Assembly: GCA_944328665.1 (NCBI GenBank)
Contig: CALVHS010000057.1
Location: 1-33,798, forward strand
Length of the DNA stretch: 33,798 nucleotides
Reading direction: 5' to 3'
From: an uncultured Clostridia bacterium
GTDB lineage: Bacteria > Bacillota > Clostridia > Christensenellales > Borkfalkiaceae
Made by a program: the position numbers and the translations under genes
The notes under the pieces: model-generated
Seen by the model: only the letters and a program-made list of their open reading frames with translations
Told to the model about the DNA's origin: nothing
Database searches by the model: none
In this document: positions 22,252 through 30,789 of the stretch, piece after piece
How the letters are laid out: each line of letters begins with the position of its first letter
Position numbering within the stretch: the stretch's first letter is position 1

Positions 22252-23961
22252 ATGGATTACAGAACGGAATATGAAAAGTGGTTGAACGATCCCGCTTTGA
22301 ACGAGGAGGGCAAGCGCGAACTTGCCGCCATCGCCGGAGACGAAAAGGAGATCGAATACCGTTTCGGCGCGGAACTCGCTTTCGGCACGGCGGGGATGCG
22401 CGGCATCATCGGTTACGGCACGAACATGATGAACGTATATACCGTCCGCCGCGCCACGCAGGGGCTTTCCGAGTACGTCAAGACGCTCGGCGCCGCCGCG
22501 ATGAAGCGCGGGGTCGTCATCTCGTACGATACGCGCAGAAAGTCGGACGAATTTGCCCGCGCCGCGGCGGGCGTGCTTGCCGCCAACGGCATCACCGCCT
22601 TCCTGTTCGCCGACGTGCATCCCGTGCCCATGTTGTCGTATGCGGTGCGCAGGCTGGGCACGGTCGCCGGCATCATGATCACGGCGAGCCATAACCCCAA
22701 GGAATACAACGGCTATAAAGTGTACGGCGAGGACGGCGCGCAGATGTCGCCCGAGCCGACGGAAGTCGTCGTCGGGTTTATCGAAAAGATCACGGATTAT
22801 TTCTCCGTCAAAGAGGCGGCAAGATCTTCCCTCATCAAAAAGGTGCCCGCTTCCGTGGATAAGAGCTATTATAAAAAACTTGCCAAGCTCACCCTCTCGC
22901 CCGAAGCGGTCAAAAAGGCGGGCAAGACGCTCAAACTCGTCTATACGCCCGTGCACGGCAGCGGCTATGTGCCCGTCACCACCATCCTCAAAAAGCTGAA
23001 GATCAACGTGACCGTCGTGCCCGAACAAGTCAAAAAGGATACCGAATTTTCCACGGTGGAAGTGCCCAACCCCGAATTTAAGGAGACGCTGTCGATGGGC
23101 ATCGCGCTCGCGCGCAAGATCGATGCGGACGTCGTGTTCGGCACCGACCCCGACAGCGACCGCCTCGGCGTTGCCGTCAAGGACGATAAGGGAGAATTCG
23201 TCGCCCTTTCCGGAAATCAGGTGGGCATCCTGCTGCTCGATTATATCCTCACCCGCCTCAAGGAGGACGGAAAGATCCCCGCAAACGGCGTCGTCGTCAA
23301 GAGCTTCGTGACTACCGGCATGGCGAAGGCGATCTGCGACGATTTCGGCGTGGAACTCGTCGATGTGCCCGTCGGATTCAAATTCATCGGCGAAAAGATC
23401 AAGGAGTATGAGGCGGATCGTTCGCACACTTTCCTCTTCGGCTTTGAAGAGAGCTGCGGCTATCTGCGCGGCACCGAGGGGAGCCGTGACAAGGATGCGG
23501 TCGTGGCGAGCATGCTCTGCGCCGAGATGGTCTGTTATTATACCTATAAAAAACAGAGCGTGTACGGCAGGCTGCAGGACATCTATGCCCGCTATGGCTA
23601 TGTGCTGGACAGAAACGTCAGCATCAAATATGCGGGCTTGAACGCCATGGCGGAGATGAACGCCGTAGTGGACGGATGCAAGAGCAAGAAGGCGGAAAAA
23701 TTCGACATCTATAACGTCGTCGCCGTGCGCGATTATTCTGCTTCCGTGCGCCGCCTTGCAGACGGCACCGAGGAGACGCTGGATATCCCCAAGACGAACG
23801 CCGTCTATTACGAACTGGAAAACGGCAGCTTTATCTGCGTGCGCCCGAGCGGCACCGAGCCGAAATTAAAGATCTATTATTCCGTGCGCGCCAAGGATGA
23901 AGAGGCGGCGGAAAAGGCATATGAAAGGATGAAGACCGCCTTCGAGGCATTTCTTAAATAG
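22252..23961 (+). CDS. Phosphoglucomutase / phosphomannomutase
   Basis: Interconverts hexose 1- and 6-phosphates in the cytoplasm, feeding cell-wall, glycogen or exopolysaccharide precursors. At 569 residues it is the long bacterial form (PgcA-like). The phosphoserine loop TASHNPKEYNGYK (144-156) has Ser146. The magnesium loop DPDSDR is at 299-304. The sugar-binding loop GFEESCGY follows at about 401, and the phosphate-binding RPSGTEPK is near residue 530. N-terminal GTAGMRG is also typical. All four key motifs are intact. ATG 22252 is preceded by CGGAGG. A strong terminator follows 13 bp beyond the stop. Specificity between glucose and mannose phosphates is not decidable from motifs alone. 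Confidence 0.93.
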   Translation: MDYRTEYEKWLNDPALNEEGKRELAAIAGDEKEIEYRFGAELAFGTAGMRGIIGYGTNMMNVYTVRRATQGLSEYVKTLGAAAMKRGVVISYDTRRKSDEFARAAAGVLAANGITAFLFADVHPVPMLSYAVRRLGTVAGIMITASHNPKEYNGYKVYGEDGAQMSPEPTEVVVGFIEKITDYFSVKEAARSSLIKKVPASVDKSYYKKLAKLTLSPEAVKKAGKTLKLVYTPVHGSGYVPVTTILKKLKINVTVVPEQVKKDTEFSTVEVPNPEFKETLSMGIALARKIDADVVFGTDPDSDRLGVAVKDDKGEFVALSGNQVGILLLDYILTRLKEDGKIPANGVVVKSFVTTGMAKAICDDFGVELVDVPVGFKFIGEKIKEYEADRSHTFLFGFEESCGYLRGTEGSRDKDAVVASMLCAEMVCYYTYKKQSVYGRLQDIYARYGYVLDRNVSIKYAGLNAMAEMNAVVDGCKSKKAEKFDIYNVVAVRDYSASVRRLADGTEETLDIPKTNAVYYELENGSFICVRPSGTEPKLKIYYSVRAKDEEAAEKAYERMKTAFEAFLK

Positions 23962-23974
23962 ACCGAGCAAGAGC

Positions 23975-24014
23975 AAAAAGCCGCCCGCAGCCGTATGGAA
24001 AGGGGCGGCTTTTT
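23975..24014 (+). terminator. Intrinsic terminator after phosphoglucomutase
   Basis: AAAAAGCCGCCC (23975-23986) pairs with GGGCGGCTTTTT (24003-24014) around a 16-nt loop. The A-run before and T-run after make it bidirectional. Confidence 0.85.
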
Positions 24015-24049
24015 CATAAAAATGCAGATTTTTTGACAGGGAGGAAGGG

Positions 24050-26221
24050 ATGAAAAAATTATGTAGGGGATGCGTCTGCGCCTTGCTTTCGCTGTCGTGC
24101 GCGTTGGCTTCCGGTTGTGATGCCGCTCCGTCTCCGCAGGAAGTGCTGCAGGCATCGCTCACCGTCGACATGGGGGCGCAGAAAGAGCGCACGGTCTCCG
24201 ATTCGCTGTTCGGCGTATTTTTGGAGGATATCAACTACGTCTCTTTCGCGATGGACGACGATCTGATCGCAAACGGCCTGTTCGAATCTCCTTTGGAGGA
24301 GCATTGGCGCGCGGAGGGCGGCGTTTCGCTCGCCCTGCATGAGGGCGGAGTGAGCGGCGGCTGTGCCGCGGCGGAGATATCGCGCGCGGGCGGCGCCGTT
24401 TTCAACAGCGGGTACGCGCCTTGCCCGATGGCGGCGGAAAAGGGTGTGGTTTACCGTTTTTCCGCCTTTGTACGGGCGGACGGATACGAAGGGAAGATCT
24501 CCCTGCGCCTGCAGCGGGGCAGGACGGTCTGCGCGGAAGCGGAGGTCTCCGTCGGACAAAGCGGCGAATGGGTCAAGTATACCGCCGAGATGACGGCGGC
24601 GGAAACGGCATCCGCCGGCGTAGAATTCTGCATGCAGTTTGAGGAGGCGGGGTCTCTCTTTTTGGACGGCGTTTCTTTGGAAACGACGGACAGCACCGCG
24701 GGGATCAAAGGCTATATGTACGATGCGATCGCCGATCTTTCGCCTCGGTTCATACGCTTCCCGGGCGGCTGTGCCGCCGAAGGGAGGGATATGGAAAGCA
24801 CATACGATTGGAAAAATTCCATCGGCGTGGGTGCGGACGGCAGGGCGACGCGGCTGACATACACCGCCGTCGCCGCGGACGGCAGCCGAGAGGAGGTCAC
24901 GACGACGGGAGAGCCCGTCACGAGGACGCCCAACACGGATCTTTGGCAGACGGGGGACGCCTATTACGAGATGCAGTACGGCGTCGGGTTTTATGAATAT
25001 TTTTTGCTGTGCGAAAGGATCGGGGCGAGCGCCGTTCCCGTCGTGAGCAGCGGCATCACCTGTTATTTTCACGGAGATATGTCCGACCTTCCGGGCAGGA
25101 ACGGGAACGGGGCGCAGGATTACATCCGTGACGCGCTCGATCTGGTCGCCTTTGCGCTGGGGGATCCGGATTCTTCGGACGAAAACGAGGCGTACTGGGC
25201 GTCCGTGCGCGTCGCCATGGGGCACGAAGAGCCTTTCCGCATGCAGTATATCGGCATCGGCAACGAGCAGTGGGGAGAACGGTATTATGCCCGCTATGAA
25301 ATGTTTTTTGAGGCGTTCCGCGCGGCGGCGGAACAAAACCCGCTTTACGGCAAGGTGATCCCCATCGCGGGGAGCGGTTACTGTTTTGCCGATACGGAAA
25401 GGGAAGGGGAAGGCGGCCTGGCGCGGGAAGCGGCGCTCGCCTATCTGGCGGAAGGGAAGATCGGATCTGTCTCCGAGTACGGGATACACGATCACCATAT
25501 GTATATGAATTATACGGACTTTCTCGTCAACGCCGACCATTACGACGGATACAGCCGCGACCCGGAGACGCGCTATGACGTGTTCGTGGGGGAGTATTCC
25601 GCCAATCAGGCAAACGGCTTGAACGGCGCCGCATATCCGACGGCGGCGAACAGCTGGATCTCCGCCCTATCCGAAGCGGCGTTCATGACGGGGTTGGAAA
25701 GGAACGGGGATGTGGTCAAACTTGCGGCGTATGCGCCGATGTTCGGCTGTATCGACGGGAAGCAGAACCAATGGGCGGTCAACATGATGTATTTTGACAA
25801 TACCCGCGTCCTGCCTTCCGCCAACTATTATGTACAGCAGCTCTTTATGCAAAATCAAAGCGATCGGGTGCTCGGCAGCGCGATCTCTTTTTCCGGAAAG
25901 GGGGCTTCATGTACGTTCGGCGGCGGGATCGCCGCGGACAGGCTGTATTGCGTGGCGGGCATGGACGACGGGTCGGGCGAACTCGTCGTCAAGCTGGTCA
26001 ATGTCGGCGTGAACAAGATCCGCCTTCAAGTGCGCATTGCGGGCGGGCAGGCAGGCGAAGGGGGCATTGCCGCCGTCCTGCAGGCGGACGATCCCGAAGC
26101 CGTCAACGACGCGGAACACACCGCCGTTTTTCCGCAGACGAAAGAGTTTGCCGCCGGTGATTCGTTTGTCTTCGAATTGCAGGGGTATAGTCTTACGATC
26201 CTCCGTATTCCCGCCGCATGA
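24050..26221 (+). CDS. GH51-family alpha-L-arabinofuranosidase, lipoprotein
   Basis: Removes arabinose side chains from arabinoxylan or arabinan. The 723-residue protein starts with a lipoprotein signal: hydrophobic LLSLSCALASGC with lipobox LASGC near residue 24, so it is tethered outside the membrane. A first GH51-like segment (SDSLFGVFLEDINY, about 48-61) is followed by a CBM4/9-like beta-sandwich (about 75-215, ending GSLFLDGVSLE). The catalytic TIM barrel then has RFPGGCAAEG, the acid/base GNEQWG with Glu406, and the nucleophile GEYSAN with Glu515. A C-terminal beta domain ends the protein. ATG follows GGGAGGAAGGG. It is flanked by terminators and is a single-gene unit facing the LacI-controlled operon, which it probably serves. 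Confidence 0.88.
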   Translation: MKKLCRGCVCALLSLSCALASGCDAAPSPQEVLQASLTVDMGAQKERTVSDSLFGVFLEDINYVSFAMDDDLIANGLFESPLEEHWRAEGGVSLALHEGGVSGGCAAAEISRAGGAVFNSGYAPCPMAAEKGVVYRFSAFVRADGYEGKISLRLQRGRTVCAEAEVSVGQSGEWVKYTAEMTAAETASAGVEFCMQFEEAGSLFLDGVSLETTDSTAGIKGYMYDAIADLSPRFIRFPGGCAAEGRDMESTYDWKNSIGVGADGRATRLTYTAVAADGSREEVTTTGEPVTRTPNTDLWQTGDAYYEMQYGVGFYEYFLLCERIGASAVPVVSSGITCYFHGDMSDLPGRNGNGAQDYIRDALDLVAFALGDPDSSDENEAYWASVRVAMGHEEPFRMQYIGIGNEQWGERYYARYEMFFEAFRAAAEQNPLYGKVIPIAGSGYCFADTEREGEGGLAREAALAYLAEGKIGSVSEYGIHDHHMYMNYTDFLVNADHYDGYSRDPETRYDVFVGEYSANQANGLNGAAYPTAANSWISALSEAAFMTGLERNGDVVKLAAYAPMFGCIDGKQNQWAVNMMYFDNTRVLPSANYYVQQLFMQNQSDRVLGSAISFSGKGASCTFGGGIAADRLYCVAGMDDGSGELVVKLVNVGVNKIRLQVRIAGGQAGEGGIAAVLQADDPEAVNDAEHTAVFPQTKEFAAGDSFVFELQGYSLTILRIPAA

Positions 26222-26253
26222 CGCCTGCGGGTAAAATGACGGGAGATCTGTGC

Positions 26254-26282
26254 CGCGCGGCGCTCTTATCCCGCGCCGCGCG
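26254..26282 (+). terminator. GC-rich hairpin after the arabinofuranosidase
   Basis: CGCGCGGCGC (26254-26263) and GCGCCGCGCG (26273-26282) form a perfect 10-bp stem with a 9-nt loop but no T run. It probably stabilises the 3' end or pauses polymerase ahead of the stronger terminator at 26330. Confidence 0.4.
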
Positions 26283-26329
26283 ATAGGCGGAGCGCGCGGC
26301 CTTTTGCCGCCAAAACCGCCGTTCATCAG

Positions 26330-26377
26330 GCAAACGAAGGGGCAGCCCGGACAGGGCTGCCCCTTCGTTTGCTTTAT
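26330..26377 (+). terminator. Perfect 19-bp terminator hairpin
   Basis: A perfect 19-bp stem with arms at 26330-26348 and 26354-26372 and a GGACA loop, followed by TTTATT. It ends the arabinofuranosidase transcript strongly and is read in both directions. Confidence 0.85.
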
Positions 26378-26565
26378 TGCAGGTGCGTTACGTTTTTTAC
26401 ATTACTCGGCAAAGATCGGCCGTTTTTACGATACCGATAATCTTGTCTCATTTCAAAATTATGCGGATAATACTAATATTATCCCGAAAAATGGGGAGAT
26501 ATATCAAAAAAATATATATTGTAACGGGTACAAAAAAATATTTTCAAGAAATTTACCCGCAGCTA

Positions 26566-26594
26566 TTTACATTATCGGTAATGTATGCTAGGAT
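26566..26594 (+). promoter_or_regulatory. Promoter with an operator-like dyad for the LacI operon
   Basis: TTTACA (26566-26571), a 17-bp spacer and TAGGAT preceded by TGC (26589-26594), an extended -10. The dyad TACATTA-TCGG-TAATGTA, centred on CG as LacI-family operators usually are, occupies the -35 and spacer, so a bound repressor would exclude polymerase. Confidence 0.55.
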
Positions 26595-26616
26595 AAAATC
26601 GTAGGTAGATTATTCG

Positions 26617-26658
26617 GCAGAAAGGGCGCCCTTTCTGCTATCCGCGGGCGGATAGCAG
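26617..26658 (+). repeat. Two overlapping inverted repeats in the lacI leader
   Basis: A 22-bp perfect palindrome with arms GCAGAAAGGGC/GCCCTTTCTGC (26617-26638), centred on CG, overlaps by 4 bp a second stem, CTGCTATCCGC (26635-26645) with GCGGATAGCAG (26648-26658). Sharing CTGC makes the two RNA hairpins compete. The first could be a second operator. Confidence 0.5.
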
Positions 26659-26712
26659 AACTGCGGTTGACGGTAAAAAAGCGCGGTCGGGGCGGAAAAA
26701 AAGGAGACGGAC

Positions 26713-27672
26713 ATGGAAAAGCGCGCGGTGACATTGGAAGATATAGCGGAGAGGCTGGGCACTTCAAAAAACACGGTCAGCAGGGCCCTGCGCGATTGCA
26801 CGGACATCAGCGCCGTCACGAAGGAGCGCGTCAAACAGGCGGCGATGGAGATGGGGTATGTGCCCAACCGCATTGCGGGTTTTTTGCGCTCCAAGCGCTC
26901 CAATATCATCGCGGTCGCCGTTTCCTCGCTGACCAATCCCTTCTTTTCCATCTGCATGGATCACTGCACCGATTACATGGCGGAAAAGGGGTACCGTCCC
27001 CTCATTTCCGTCCTGCGCCAGGATCTGGGGATGGAGGATATCATTTCCTGCGTGCAGAACGGCGCGTGCGGGCTGCTCTCATTTTTGGACGTGAAGGACG
27101 ACGCCATCGATTATTGCGAACAGAACAAGATCCCTCTCCTGATCTGCGGGCTGAAGCCGCGCAGGGAGCAGGTATGCGCCATCTATTCCGATTCTCATCA
27201 GTGCGGCAAGCTGGTGGCGCAGGAGGCGGTGACCGTCGGGGCGGAGCGGCCCTGCTATGTGCGCTGCGGCGCGAGCCGCACGGACGTCGACCGCCGGGAA
27301 GGGTTTGAATCGTTCCTGCGCGAGCACGGCTTGAACTGCGACATATATACCTATAATTATTATAATAAGGACGCTTCTCTGCAAAAGATCGCGCGCGGCA
27401 TCGAGGAAAACGACAATGACTTTATCTTCTGTTTCAATGACGAGATCGCCGCTTCCGTGCAGGAAGAGCTCGAGCATCAGGGGCGCTTTCACGGCGAGAT
27501 CTACGGGGTCGATCGCTTTTCGGAATATCTTGCCTACTACCGCAAGGTCAAAAGCGTGGGGGGCAGGATCGGTTCCATCGGCAGGCGGAGCGCGCAGCTG
27601 CTCATCCGCAAGATCGAAAAATACGACGGCAAGATCGTGCGCGAGATCTTCCCGGTAGAGCTGAGCAAATAG
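26713..27672 (+). CDS. LacI-family transcriptional regulator
   Basis: A 319-residue DNA-binding sugar sensor. The N-terminal helix-turn-helix is VTLEDIAERLGTSKNTVSRAL (seen as VTLEDIAERLG then TSKNTVSRAL, residues 6-26), with the hinge helix around MGYVPNRIAGFLRSKRS. The remainder is a periplasmic-binding-protein-like effector domain (NIIAVAVSSLTNPFFS, then LISVLRQDLGMED, ICGLKPRREQ, and the conserved DE in CFNDEIAASV). It heads the lipoprotein operon and follows a promoter with CG-centred dyads, so autoregulation and control of the glycan genes are likely. SD AAGGAGA precedes the ATG. The inducer is unknown; arabinose, xylose or a derived oligosaccharide is inferred from the neighbours. Confidence 0.93.
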   Translation: MEKRAVTLEDIAERLGTSKNTVSRALRDCTDISAVTKERVKQAAMEMGYVPNRIAGFLRSKRSNIIAVAVSSLTNPFFSICMDHCTDYMAEKGYRPLISVLRQDLGMEDIISCVQNGACGLLSFLDVKDDAIDYCEQNKIPLLICGLKPRREQVCAIYSDSHQCGKLVAQEAVTVGAERPCYVRCGASRTDVDRREGFESFLREHGLNCDIYTYNYYNKDASLQKIARGIEENDNDFIFCFNDEIAASVQEELEHQGRFHGEIYGVDRFSEYLAYYRKVKSVGGRIGSIGRRSAQLLIRKIEKYDGKIVREIFPVELSK

Positions 27673-27750
27673 TGGAAAGGAAAAAGATCGAAGGAAATAT
27701 CGCGGGACGCGTCTGCGTTCGGGCGAAAAATCAATAAGAAGGAGAAAAAG

Positions 27751-28743
27751 ATGAAAAGAGCAAAACGGATCGCACTGCTTCTCGCGCTGACGCTCGCATG
27801 CGCCGCATGGTTTGCGGGCTGCACGGTGCGCGGCGAGGACAACAAGGAACCGGAGCAGCCGGGAAATACGTACGGCACCCTCACCATCGAGGATGTGACC
27901 GTCTATATCGATTCTGACCGGCATTATACCTTTGCGGAGATCGAGCCGGTCTTTTCCGACCCTTCCAAGGCGGAGGCGTTGACTTACACCTACGACACGG
28001 AGGCGATCAGCATCGACGAGGAGGGGATCGTCATTCCCCTCAAGAGGGAAAGCCAGGAAGTCAACGTGCGCGCGGAGAGCGAACATTTCAACGTCATCTT
28101 TCAGGTCGTCGTCGAATCGATCGGCCTGTCGGCGTCCGCAAACCCTCTCTACGACGTATCGAGGTTTACGAGCAATATCACCGCCAATGCGGCAAAGTGC
28201 GCCGCTTCCCTTACGGAGAACACGACCCTTTTCATCGGCGACAGCTTCATGGACGACTATTTTATCGGAGAGTATATGCAGACGTATGCCGCCGATAAGG
28301 ACGTTCTGAACGCGGGCATCAGTTCGACGACGTCCTATCATTGGGAGGCGATATACGACGAGATCATCGGGGAGACGGCGCCCAAAAACATCGTCATCCA
28401 CGTCGGCACCAACAATTTTTATGACGAGGGCGACGGCGCGGAGTTCACCGAACAGAGCCTGACGAGATTTTTGATGTATTTGCATACGAGTTATCCCTCC
28501 TCTTCGATCTGGTGGTTCAACATCACCCAGCGCACCGACACGAGGTACGCTTCGCAGGTGACGGAGACGAACGCGTACATGAAAGATTGGTGCGAGCAGT
28601 ATGATTGGGTGACCTGTGTGGATACCTGCTCGCGGATCAACGGCGACATGCTGAGCGACGGCATCCATCCCAAGACGGAAAATTACAAGATCTTTACGGA
28701 CGCGCTTGTGGAAGCGGGATGCGAGATCGCGGCAAAATCTTGA
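27751..28743 (+). CDS. SGNH-type esterase lipoprotein
   Basis: A surface lipoprotein (330 residues; lipobox FAGC near residue 24) with an N-terminal beta domain (about 40-125, carrying VTVYIDSDRHY and an Ig-like pattern) and an SGNH/GDSL hydrolase domain. The four blocks are present: FIGDSF with catalytic Ser165, the oxyanion Gly in NAGISSTTS, GTNN (219-222) and DGIH with Asp303 and His306. Members of this class remove acetyl or other acyl groups from plant polysaccharides, so an acetylxylan-esterase-like role is inferred from context. SD AAGGAG precedes the ATG. It lies 78 bp downstream of the lacI-type gene with no clear terminator between, so it is likely part of the same operon. Confidence 0.85.
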   Translation: MKRAKRIALLLALTLACAAWFAGCTVRGEDNKEPEQPGNTYGTLTIEDVTVYIDSDRHYTFAEIEPVFSDPSKAEALTYTYDTEAISIDEEGIVIPLKRESQEVNVRAESEHFNVIFQVVVESIGLSASANPLYDVSRFTSNITANAAKCAASLTENTTLFIGDSFMDDYFIGEYMQTYAADKDVLNAGISSTTSYHWEAIYDEIIGETAPKNIVIHVGTNNFYDEGDGAEFTEQSLTRFLMYLHTSYPSSSIWWFNITQRTDTRYASQVTETNAYMKDWCEQYDWVTCVDTCSRINGDMLSDGIHPKTENYKIFTDALVEAGCEIAAKS

Positions 28744-28783
28744 AACAGAGCATGCTTGAAATAAATCATAAAAGGAGAAAAGG

Positions 28784-30775
28784 ATGAAAAAGAAAACACT
28801 GATCGCAGCGGGCCTCGCTGCGCTGCTCGCCTGCAGCATCGGGTTTGCCGGCTGCGGCGGCGGCGGAAACGAGAAGCAGCTGCTCTCCGCCTACCGCGGA
28901 GAAACGAAGGATGCGGACGGAAACATGGTCTACAACACCGAGCTGTTTTACAGCAACCAGGTGCAGCAGGGCTATCCCGATCCGCAGGTGCTCGACGATA
29001 CGGCGCGGAGCGGATATTATTATCTGTTCGGCACGAGCGGCAGCTTCGAGTGCATGCGCTCGAAAGACCTCGTAAATTGGGAGGCTGTCGGCCCCACCTT
29101 CTTCCAGCGCCAATCGGATGAAGTGCGCAAGGCGACGGCGAGCAACCTATGGGCGCCCGAAGTCATCTACGACGAAGAGACGGAGCTGTATTACATGTTT
29201 TTCAGCGCCACGCCGGAAGCGGACGCAAAATATCCGGACGGCAACGCCGCCGGCATCGTCAACAATTCGCACATGTACAACATGTACGTCGCCACGTCAT
29301 CCGAGCCCGACGGGCCGTATACGATGGTGGATTTCAGCCTCGAAGAAAATTGCCACACCTTTGAACAGGCGGACGGCACCGTCGCCGGCCGCGTGCATAA
29401 CGGGTACAATACGCAGGCGGGCGTCGTGCTCGACGAAATGACGAAAGAGGACGAACTGACGGGCAAATACGCCTATACGGAAGTGGACGGGGTGTATTAT
29501 GAAGCGGCGTTCCCGCATTATTATGCAAAGTTCTGCCTGTTTGCCCCCGACGAGCTGTATAAATATAACGACAGGATGGGCATCACGCAGAAGGCGGGCG
29601 ACTCCCGTACGGACGGCCTTGTATGGAATGCCGGATATTTCGGCAACATCGACCCGCACCCCTACGTCGATCCCGTGTCTGGCGAAAGATATCTCTATTG
29701 CAACATGTCCCGCCCGACGGCGATCATGGTCGTGCATATGTTTGACTGGCTGACCCCCGACTGGGAGAATGCCGCCATCTGCACGATGGGCAACTTTTTC
29801 ACGGTAGAAGATTGGCGCAACAACACGAACAAGGGCGTTTCCTATGAAGAGTCGGACTGTAACGAAGGCCCTCATGTTCTCTATCACGAATCGGCGAGCC
29901 AGGCGGAAGGGGAAGGTTCGTACTATCTCACCTTCTCGTGCAACGATTATGGAAAGAGCAACTACTGTGTGGCGACGGCGATCGCCGACAGCCCGCTGGG
30001 TCCCTTCCGTAAGCTGACGGAAGCGGAGGGCGGCACCGTCCTGCGCTCGATGACGACGGAAAGCCAGACGGTCTCCGGTGCGGGGCACCATTCCTTCGTC
30101 ACGCGCGGCGACAAGCAGTACATTATCTATCATCGCCATATCGATTACACGGCAGCCGGTGCGGCGCGCTATACCGCGACGGACGAACTGAAATGGATCA
30201 CCGTCGAGGATATCAACGGCAATCTGATCGATGTGCCCTATACCAACGGGCCGACCGATTCGATGCAGCCTCTGCCGGAGTTCGTCAGCGGTTACAAGAA
30301 CGTGGCGGAAGGGATGCAGGTGAGTTGCACGGATGCGGACGCGGACGTTTCTTGGATGACGGACGGGCTGCTGTCCGTACATAAGACGGCAGATCCTACA
30401 TTTATGGATTACGTTCGCGAGACGTACATCGATGAAACGGCGACGTTCACCTTAGATTTCGCGTCGGCGACGACCATCCGCGCCATCCTCGTGTACAATT
30501 CCGCTTTCGAGACGTCCGTCTTCTATAACATCCCCGAGATCGAGTTGACGCTCGCCGACGGAAGCAAACGCTATATCCGCGACATCGCCTTCGACACGGA
30601 GCAATATTGCCAGATGGGCGGTGAATTCGGCGAGCTCTTGCTGTACGTCAAGTCCGGTTCGGCGGCGTTTGCCGAGTTTTATGACATCGCGGTGACGTCC
30701 GTCAAGATCACGGTGGAAGTGCCCGAAGGGCAGGACTCCGTCGGGATCTCCGAGATCCGTATTTTAGGCAAATAA
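28784..30775 (+). CDS. GH43-family glycosidase lipoprotein
   Basis: A 663-residue surface enzyme that probably removes arabinose or xylose from plant polysaccharide. The signal ends in lipobox FAGC (residue 24), followed by a Gly-rich linker. The catalytic five-bladed propeller has the general base in GYPDPQV (Asp66), WAPEV at 123-127 near the expected pKa-modulator position, and the general acid in CNEGPHV (Glu361). The C-terminal part (about 505-660) is a beta-sandwich resembling F5/8-type carbohydrate-binding modules (MQVSCTDADADVSWMTDGLL, YNIPEIELTLADGS). SD AAAGGAG precedes the ATG, 40 bp after the esterase stop. All three catalytic positions are plausible, so I expect an active enzyme. 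Subfamily and substrate are not decidable here. Confidence 0.88.
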   Translation: MKKKTLIAAGLAALLACSIGFAGCGGGGNEKQLLSAYRGETKDADGNMVYNTELFYSNQVQQGYPDPQVLDDTARSGYYYLFGTSGSFECMRSKDLVNWEAVGPTFFQRQSDEVRKATASNLWAPEVIYDEETELYYMFFSATPEADAKYPDGNAAGIVNNSHMYNMYVATSSEPDGPYTMVDFSLEENCHTFEQADGTVAGRVHNGYNTQAGVVLDEMTKEDELTGKYAYTEVDGVYYEAAFPHYYAKFCLFAPDELYKYNDRMGITQKAGDSRTDGLVWNAGYFGNIDPHPYVDPVSGERYLYCNMSRPTAIMVVHMFDWLTPDWENAAICTMGNFFTVEDWRNNTNKGVSYEESDCNEGPHVLYHESASQAEGEGSYYLTFSCNDYGKSNYCVATAIADSPLGPFRKLTEAEGGTVLRSMTTESQTVSGAGHHSFVTRGDKQYIIYHRHIDYTAAGAARYTATDELKWITVEDINGNLIDVPYTNGPTDSMQPLPEFVSGYKNVAEGMQVSCTDADADVSWMTDGLLSVHKTADPTFMDYVRETYIDETATFTLDFASATTIRAILVYNSAFETSVFYNIPEIELTLADGSKRYIRDIAFDTEQYCQMGGEFGELLLYVKSGSAAFAEFYDIAVTSVKITVEVPEGQDSVGISEIRILGK

Positions 30776-30789
30776 GGAGGAAAAGAGAG

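Larger units (their letters stand above)
26378..26712 (+). promoter_or_regulatory. AT-rich control region of the lacI-type operon
   Basis: A gene-free stretch, far more AT-rich than the rest of the window. It contains at least four dyads: GGATAATA-CTAA-TATTATCC (26465-26484), TTGTA-ACGGG-TACAA (26519-26533), TACATTA-TCGG-TAATGTA (26568-26585, in the promoter) and a 22-bp perfect palindrome (26617-26638). The decamer TACCGATAAT at 26432-26441 recurs in inverted form at 26571-26580. No small gene with an SD is convincing here. Confidence 0.6.

Noticed and set aside
26519..26533. Catabolite-repression (cre) site
   Set aside because: The TTGTA-ACGGG-TACAA dyad has the wrong internal spacing for the cre consensus and lacks the AA-R-CG core in register.
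26378..26604. Small protein genes in the AT-rich control region
   Set aside because: Short open frames of 75-113 codons exist but have no SD, and their translations are typical of AT-rich non-coding DNA; dyads and a promoter explain the region better.
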